Position numbers and translations under genes: made by a program
Assembly: GCF_018130385.1 (NCBI RefSeq)
Contig: NZ_JAFCLU010000012.1
Location: forward strand, 124,001-188,000
Length of the DNA: 64,000 bases
Direction: 5' to 3'
Origin: Bradyrhizobium sp. AUGA SZCCT0283
GTDB taxonomy: Bacteria > Pseudomonadota > Alphaproteobacteria > Rhizobiales > Xanthobacteraceae
Shown: positions 59,375-64,000 of the stretch, one piece after another
Numbering within the stretch: the stretch's first letter is position 1
Layout of the letters: every line of letters begins with the position of its first letter
Notes under the pieces: model-generated
Seen by the model: the letters and a program-made list of their open reading frames with translations, nothing else
Told to the model about the DNA's origin: nothing
Databases searched by the model: none

Positions 59375-60301
59375 TTATTTGTTCAAAAAGTTCAGCGCCA
59401 GACCCGGCCGCGCCCAGTCCATCGCGATCAGTTCGCCCTTGCCCGACAGCGTGATGTAGGCGGTCTTCAGTTCAGGCCCGCCGAAGGCGATATTGGTGGT
59501 GACGCGGTCGCCGGTCGGCACCTGCTCTACCAGCGTGCCGTCGGGCGCGATCACGGAGATGCAGCCCGAGACCAGCGTTGCCACGCAGACATTGCCGCCC
59601 GCCTCCACCGCCATCGAATCGAACATCTGGTAGCCACCGAGCCCCGCGATCGGCTTGCCACGCTCGCCGCGATAAATCACGTCGCGCGGCTTGATGGTGC
59701 CGGGCTCGGCGATTTCATAGGCCCACAGCCGCGCGGTCGGCGTCTCCGCGATGTAGACCGTCTTCTCGTCCGGCGACAGGCCGATGCCGTTGGCGGGCAG
59801 CACGCCGTGCACGGCCTCGACGATCTCCTTCATGCCGGGCTTCACGTAATAGAACGCACCGACATCCATCTCGCGGGCGCGGCGCTTGCCGAGGTCGGAG
59901 AACCACAGGCCGCCGTGTCTGTCGAACACCAGGTCGTTGGGGCCGCGCAGGGCGTGCTCGCCGCATTTGTCGACGACGGTCTCGACCTTGCCGCTTTGCA
60001 GATCGATCCGCTGGATCGAGCCGCCGAGATAATCATCGGGCTGCGGTCCCGGCATGATCATCTTGCCGGTGGGGATCCAGCTAAAGCCGCCATTGTTGCA
60101 GATGTACATCTTGCCGTCAGGCCCGAGCGCTGCGCCATTCGGGCCGCCGGGAATTTGCGCGACCACCTCTTTCCGCCCGTCGGGATAAACCCGCGTCAGC
60201 CGCTTGCCCCGGATTTCGACCAGCACCACCGAGCCATCTGGCATCACGACCGGGCCTTCGGGGAACTCCAGATCGGTGGCGAGAACGCGGATATCGGCCA
60301 T
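59375..60301 (-). CDS. SMP-30/gluconolactonase-like protein
   Basis: A 308-residue protein of the SMP-30/gluconolactonase/LRE family, a six-bladed beta-propeller that hydrolyses lactones using a divalent cation. DLEFPEGPVVMPDGSVVLVE at the start and GPNDLVFDRHGGLWFSD near residue 119, followed by PDEKTVYIAE, are typical; a Glu, an Asn and an Asp in these give the metal site. The substrate is unknown. The nearby Baeyer-Villiger-type enzyme could supply a lactone. Confidence 0.9.
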   Translation of the reverse strand: MADIRVLATDLEFPEGPVVMPDGSVVLVEIRGKRLTRVYPDGRKEVVAQIPGGPNGAALGPDGKMYICNNGGFSWIPTGKMIMPGPQPDDYLGGSIQRIDLQSGKVETVVDKCGEHALRGPNDLVFDRHGGLWFSDLGKRRAREMDVGAFYYVKPGMKEIVEAVHGVLPANGIGLSPDEKTVYIAETPTARLWAYEIAEPGTIKPRDVIYRGERGKPIAGLGGYQMFDSMAVEAGGNVCVATLVSGCISVIAPDGTLVEQVPTGDRVTTNIAFGGPELKTAYITLSGKGELIAMDWARPGLALNFLNK

Positions 60302-60453
60302 GAATCCTCCCGGGCTTTTCTTGGGCGCAGGCGGATTTCCAAGCCTATGTCCCCACGCGCAGCAATTTGGTTACGCGTTGTTATGGCAAAGTCGATATCG
60401 CTTGCCAAGCAACCGCGGGCAATCCCGCGGCGCAGGGCAGCATTGCGGTGATG

Positions 60454-61290
60454 CTATTCCCTCACCGGAATCCAGATCTCCAGCCCGCCATTGCCGGTGG
60501 CCGGATCGAAGTTTTCGTCGTAGCGCTCGAAGTTCGGCGCGTCGGCCGCCTTCATGCCTGAAATCGGCAGCCAGTGATTCCAGATCGTGTTGACGGTGCG
60601 GCGGATGGTCGAGATGTGCTCGGCGTGGGTAAAGACGGCGTATTTCTGTTCGGGAATCCGCACGCGCGCGAACTCGCGCGGCAGGTCGGAAAAGTCCGCG
60701 ACCTCGACGCCGGCGATGTAGTCGAAATTGCCGGCATCGTCGCCGTTGCAGCAAACGCCATAGGCGACCTTGCCGATCCGCGCGGGAATGCCGTCGACCT
60801 TCTGGTGAAATTGCTGCCACTGGTTCGGGATTCCGGCACCGCCGTTTTCATGGGTGCAGCGCTCGCCGATGCCGGCGACGAGCAACGGCTTACTGGTTTC
60901 GAAACGCGGGGGCTTGAGATTGTCGAGCAGGGTTGAATCCATGACGATGGGCTCCTGAAGCTTGAGACGATCGAGGCACGTTGCGGCGCGGACCGCCTCG
61001 GGCGTGACGCCGAAATGGTCGCGGAACGCGCGGGTGAAAGCTTCGTGAGAGCTGTAGTCCGCGTCCAGCGCGAGGCTGAGAATATCGGGCGCGCCTGCCG
61101 CGAGCGCCTGCGCCGCCTTGCTGAGTCGGCGGGCACGCACATAGCGCATGACCGAAAACCCGGTGGCCGCGGCAAACGCCCTCACCATGTGGAAGCGAGA
61201 GACGCCGGCAACGCCGGCGATCTCATCAAGCGTCAACGGCTTGGCGAGATGGCTTTCGATATACCAGAGCGCTTTCTGGGCCGGATTCAT
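60454..61290 (-). CDS. AraC-family regulator with GyrI-like effector domain
   Basis: A 278-residue regulator: N-terminal AraC-type pair of helix-turn-helix motifs (about residues 5-105, LTLDEIAGVAGVSRFHMVRAF) and a C-terminal GyrI-like ligand-binding domain (about residues 125-278). Such Rob/SoxS-like fusions sense small hydrophobic compounds. It is divergent from the enolase-superfamily gene at 61410 over 119 bp, so it may control it. Confidence 0.9.
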   Translation of the reverse strand: MNPAQKALWYIESHLAKPLTLDEIAGVAGVSRFHMVRAFAAATGFSVMRYVRARRLSKAAQALAAGAPDILSLALDADYSSHEAFTRAFRDHFGVTPEAVRAATCLDRLKLQEPIVMDSTLLDNLKPPRFETSKPLLVAGIGERCTHENGGAGIPNQWQQFHQKVDGIPARIGKVAYGVCCNGDDAGNFDYIAGVEVADFSDLPREFARVRIPEQKYAVFTHAEHISTIRRTVNTIWNHWLPISGMKAADAPNFERYDENFDPATGNGGLEIWIPVRE

Positions 61291-61409
61291 GACTGACTGC
61301 CTTCATGCGAAGCAACCGCATCATGCTCTGATGCTACGCGCTTCATTTGACAGTCCTTGCTCTCGGTTCCTGCCGCTGACAATGTATCGGAGCGCGATGG
61401 GAGGGAACC

Positions 61410-62516
61410 ATGTTGATCACCAATGTCCGGGCGCACCATATCCGCATTCCCTATGACGCGGGGGTCGCGAGTTTCAGGCAGGGCGCTGCTTCCATCGCAG
61501 CGCTGGAAATCGTCATGGTCGAGGTTTCCACCGATGCCGGCATCACCGGCTGGGGCGATGCCTTTGCCTATGTCTGCCCGCGGACGACTTATACCGCGAT
61601 CGAGGAAATGATTGCGCCGCAGGCGCAGGGCCTGCAAGTCCCCGGCGCGGCTGATATTCCCGCCTTCATGGAACAGATCCAGCGCAACCTGCATCTGTTC
61701 GGCCGCTATGGCATCACCATGTTCGCGATATCGGCGCTCGATATCGCCTTGTGGGACCTCGCCGCCAAGGCGAAGGGCGTGCCGTTGCATCGGCTGATCG
61801 GCGAGGCCAGGCGCACGCGGATTCCCGCCTACGCAAGCCTGCTGCGGATCGGCAAACCCGAATTGATTGCAGGCGAATGCGAGACCGCGCTGCGGCGAGG
61901 CTACAAGGCGATCAAATTGCATGAGACCACAACGCCTGCGGTATTTGCCGCGCGGCAAGCGATCGGTCCCGGCATTCCGCTGATGGTCGACCTGAACTGT
62001 CCACTGGATGGCGACGCCGCGATCGCATTCGCGCATTCCTGCCGGAACGCTGCGCCGATGTTCCTCGAGGAGCCGGTCTGGCCGCCGGAAGATTTTGCAA
62101 CGCTCGCCGAAGTGCGAACCAAGGGCGGGCTCGACGTTGCGGCCGGCGAGAACGCCTGCACGGTTCATCAGTTCAGACAGATGATGAAGGCCGGAGCGGT
62201 AAGCCATGCGCAACCCTCTGTCATCAAGGTTGGCGGCATCACCGAATATCTCAGGGTTGTCGCATTGGCCGACGAACTCGGGGTCAGGCTTGCGCCGCAT
62301 TCGCCCTATTTCGGGCCGGGCTTGCTGGCGACGCTGCAATTGATGTCGCTGCGCGACGACGCAACCTTCGTCGAGGTGTTTTACATGAAGCGCGCCGCAT
62401 GCCTGTGGCGCGGTCGCATCGACGTCGATGCCAACGGCGATGTCGAGGTCCCGCAGGGGCCCGGCCTTGGCTATGAACCGGACAAGGCCGTGATGGAGCA
62501 ATACCGCGTGTCGTGA
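61410..62516 (+). CDS. mandelate racemase/muconate lactonizing enzyme family protein
   Basis: A 368-residue enolase-superfamily enzyme with an N-terminal capping domain and a C-terminal TIM barrel. KAIKLHE near residue 168 holds the catalytic Lys; Asp in MVDLNCP near residue 195, Glu in FLEEPVWPPED near residue 222 and Glu in AAGENA near residue 247 bind Mg; a late His in LAPHSPYFGPG near residue 294 may be a second catalytic base. It probably racemises, dehydrates or cycloisomerises a carboxylate; the substrate is unknown. Confidence 0.92.
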   Translation: MLITNVRAHHIRIPYDAGVASFRQGAASIAALEIVMVEVSTDAGITGWGDAFAYVCPRTTYTAIEEMIAPQAQGLQVPGAADIPAFMEQIQRNLHLFGRYGITMFAISALDIALWDLAAKAKGVPLHRLIGEARRTRIPAYASLLRIGKPELIAGECETALRRGYKAIKLHETTTPAVFAARQAIGPGIPLMVDLNCPLDGDAAIAFAHSCRNAAPMFLEEPVWPPEDFATLAEVRTKGGLDVAAGENACTVHQFRQMMKAGAVSHAQPSVIKVGGITEYLRVVALADELGVRLAPHSPYFGPGLLATLQLMSLRDDATFVEVFYMKRAACLWRGRIDVDANGDVEVPQGPGLGYEPDKAVMEQYRVS

Positions 62517-62531
62517 CCGCGGGACGGGACG

Positions 62532-62921
62532 CTACTTCGTGCCGTCCTTTGCCGGCGCGGCATCCTTTGTCGCAGGCGCGGCATCCTTCGCGGCAGGCGC
62601 TGCGGCCTTCTTCGCATCTTCCGCGGCCTTGTTCTGCGCCGCCTGCTCGCTGACGAGCTTCTGCAAGCCAATGACCGCGCCCTTCAGCGCCTCGATCTGC
62701 CGGTTCGCCGCGTCGATCTTTTGCTGATGATCCGTTGTCAGCTTGGTGATCGTCTTCTGCAGGAAGTCGACATTGCTCTGCAGGCAAGAGGTGCGCCGCT
62801 CCATGGTCTTTTCGACGGTGCAGATCTCGATGCCGGGAACGTCCTGCGCGTGAACGGTCGCTGGCCATGAGGCCATCAGCGCGAAAGCGACGAAGGTGAT
62901 CCTGGCCATCGGGGCAATCAT
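62532..62921 (-). CDS. exported coiled-coil/Ala-Lys-rich protein
   Basis: A 129-residue protein with a signal peptide (about residues 1-28, ending VHA). The mature part has an IEICTVEKTMERRTSCLQS segment with two cysteines, a helical stretch (FLQKTITKLTTDHQQKIDAA) and a low-complexity Ala/Lys tail. ATG 62921 is supported by GAGGA; ATG 62909 is possible. The function is unknown. Confidence 0.65.
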   Translation of the reverse strand: MIAPMARITFVAFALMASWPATVHAQDVPGIEICTVEKTMERRTSCLQSNVDFLQKTITKLTTDHQQKIDAANRQIEALKGAVIGLQKLVSEQAAQNKAAEDAKKAAAPAAKDAAPATKDAAPAKDGTK

Positions 62922-63117
62922 CAAAAATCCTCGTTTCAAAAGCGTCTGGCGCACGGGGACATCCATCACGGCAATTTGCACGAAGCAGACCCCCGACCCC
63001 ACTGATACCATACTGATACCTCATTCAGGCGTTGTGCTTCACCCCGTTAACGGTGGATGGATTTAGCCGCGAACCTCAAGCCGGTGTTTGCCGGCGGCGG
63101 CAGTGGAGATTGAGCGT

Positions 63118-63351
63118 ATGGCAACGCGTGAAAAACGGCTGGCGCAGTTCGACGGGAATGGGGCTCCGCCGCCGAACCAGCCGGTGGAAGTTCTTTGCGA
63201 AGATCACAGCGGAACCTATCAACTGCCCTTTGCCTGCCGCTGGATCGATGGTCAATGGCGCAACGACAGAACCGGCGGCATGGTCGAGGCCACGGTGGTT
63301 GGCTGGAGGCTGCCACGCGCCCGACCTGAAAATGCCGCGGACAGAGCCTGA
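63118..63351 (+). CDS. small hypothetical protein
   Basis: A 77-residue soluble protein (PPNQPVEVLCEDHSGTYQLP then FACRWIDGQWRND) with two cysteines, perhaps a small beta domain. ATG 63118 is preceded by GGAGA. I do not know the family. The gap after it to 63577 (about 226 bp) shows no convincing gene or repeat. Confidence 0.6.
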   Translation: MATREKRLAQFDGNGAPPPNQPVEVLCEDHSGTYQLPFACRWIDGQWRNDRTGGMVEATVVGWRLPRARPENAADRA

Positions 63352-63577
63352 CGAGCCGCGCATTGTGCCAGAATGCGACGGAACCGCGCGTGATCTTTAC
63401 GTTCGGAACGGCGATGGAACGAATCGCGCCCGAATCACTGATTCAGCGCCGTACTCCGTTGTTCACGGCTAGATGTCGTCCGCAATCCGAGGCGGCGCAC
63501 CACATCCAGCACCACAACAATCGGCCGCAGCCAGCGGCCGACGACAAAGGTTAATTCCTCGGGGGACGACATGGCCG

Positions 63578-64000
63578 TCAGTTCCAGGGCGTCGGCGGCG
63601 GCACCTTGTCGACGGCCGGCGGCACGTCGACGGTCTTGAAATCGGCCGGGCTGACGATCTCAAGGTACTCCATGTCCTCCGAGTAGTCGTACAGGTAATG
63701 CGTGATGCCGGGTCGCTGGTGGACGACGTCGCCGGCCTGCACCAGGGTCGACTTGTCCTCATACATGAAGCGCGCCCAGCCCTTGGTCATGATCACGATC
63801 TGGAATTCGCATTCGTGCTTGTGCCAGCCGGTGCCCTCCTCGGGCGGCAAATCGGGATTGGCCTTGACCAGATGGCAGATCACCTGCCCGCCGGTGGCGT
63901 CGGCGATGCCGAGATCGCGATACAGGAAGAAGTCGCGCAGACCACCCTCCTTGAATTCGGTATCGCCGGGTTTGACGTGAGAGAATTTGCTGACGACAGC
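63578..64000 (-). CDS. cupin-domain protein, N-terminal part missing
   Basis: The minus-strand frame is open to the right edge, giving at least 140 residues; the start lies outside. The cupin metal-binding motif is visible as GTGWHKHECEFQIVI and the second one as PGITHYLYDY, with a His in each. It resembles cupin enzymes or sugar-binding cupins, but the substrate is unknown. A start at GTG 63883 would cut into the domain, so the protein probably extends beyond the window. Confidence 0.85.
   Translation of the reverse strand, partial: AVVSKFSHVKPGDTEFKEGGLRDFFLYRDLGIADATGGQVICHLVKANPDLPPEEGTGWHKHECEFQIVIMTKGWARFMYEDKSTLVQAGDVVHQRPGITHYLYDYSEDMEYLEIVSPADFKTVDVPPAVDKVPPPTPWN

Noticed and set aside
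61287..62501. 404-residue frame antisense to the mandelate-racemase-type gene
   Set aside because: The + strand gene has all metal and catalytic motifs; the antisense frame has none.

Overview
The window looks like chromosomal DNA of a Bradyrhizobium-type alphaproteobacterium (Nitrobacteraceae). The reasons are its GC-rich codon use, a long (546 aa) isocitrate lyase divergent from an ScfR/RamB-type regulator, an Irr-type iron control palindrome between bfd and bfr, a FixK-like box before a small cytochrome c gene, many small conserved proteins of this group, and dense short interspersed inverted repeats between genes. I saw no rRNA, tRNA, CRISPR array, prophage or intact insertion sequence. 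Both edges cut genes: a membrane protein at the left and a cupin protein at the right.

Layout. 0-6.2 kb: membrane protein (partial), NUDIX hydrolase, metallophosphoesterase, DUF4170 protein, isocitrate lyase (aceA) and its likely divergent regulator. 6.2-7.05 kb: a mosaic of non-coding repeats. 7-10 kb: small secreted protein, cytochrome c, zinc-ribbon protein, a frameshifted glyoxalase, an orphan BrnA-like protein and a DinB-family protein. 10.3-13.9 kb: three-gene operon for a xanthine dehydrogenase/CO dehydrogenase-family molybdenum hydroxylase. 14.3-20.6 kb: lytic transglycosylase, then a complete branched-chain amino acid-type ABC transporter (binding protein, LivG, LivF, LivH, LivM). 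20.8-32.7 kb: small enzymes and secreted proteins, an SDR-P450 pair, an alpha/beta hydrolase and a YjbR-like protein. 32.8-36.6 kb: PPOX flavoprotein, bfr/bfd iron-storage pair, tandem small secreted proteins and a YunG-like protein. 36.7-45.3 kb: second lytic transglycosylase, YqhA-like membrane protein, ettA, D-2-hydroxyacid dehydrogenase, epimerase and L,D-transpeptidase. 45.6-50.6 kb: two sulfurtransferases, a CoxE-like VWA protein and a MoxR/CoxD-like ATPase flanking a GlsB-like membrane protein. 50.6-64 kb: a catabolic block with a Baeyer-Villiger-type monooxygenase, an O-methyltransferase divergent from a vanA-regulator-vanB O-demethylase operon, a GMC oxidoreductase, an SMP-30 lactonase-like protein, an AraC/GyrI regulator, an enolase-superfamily enzyme and a cupin protein.

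The most notable signals are regulatory or structural: the FixK-like and Irr-like boxes, the repeated operator-like motif between aceA and its regulator, the shared van/O-methyltransferase control region with GTATAC sites, two single-base frameshifts in otherwise well-kept genes, and several repeat families with perfect or near-perfect 28-30 nt inverted arms. I found no clear candidate for a wholly new multi-gene system. The nearest are the 50.6-64 kb catabolic block, whose substrate is unknown, and the molybdenum hydroxylase of unknown substrate.
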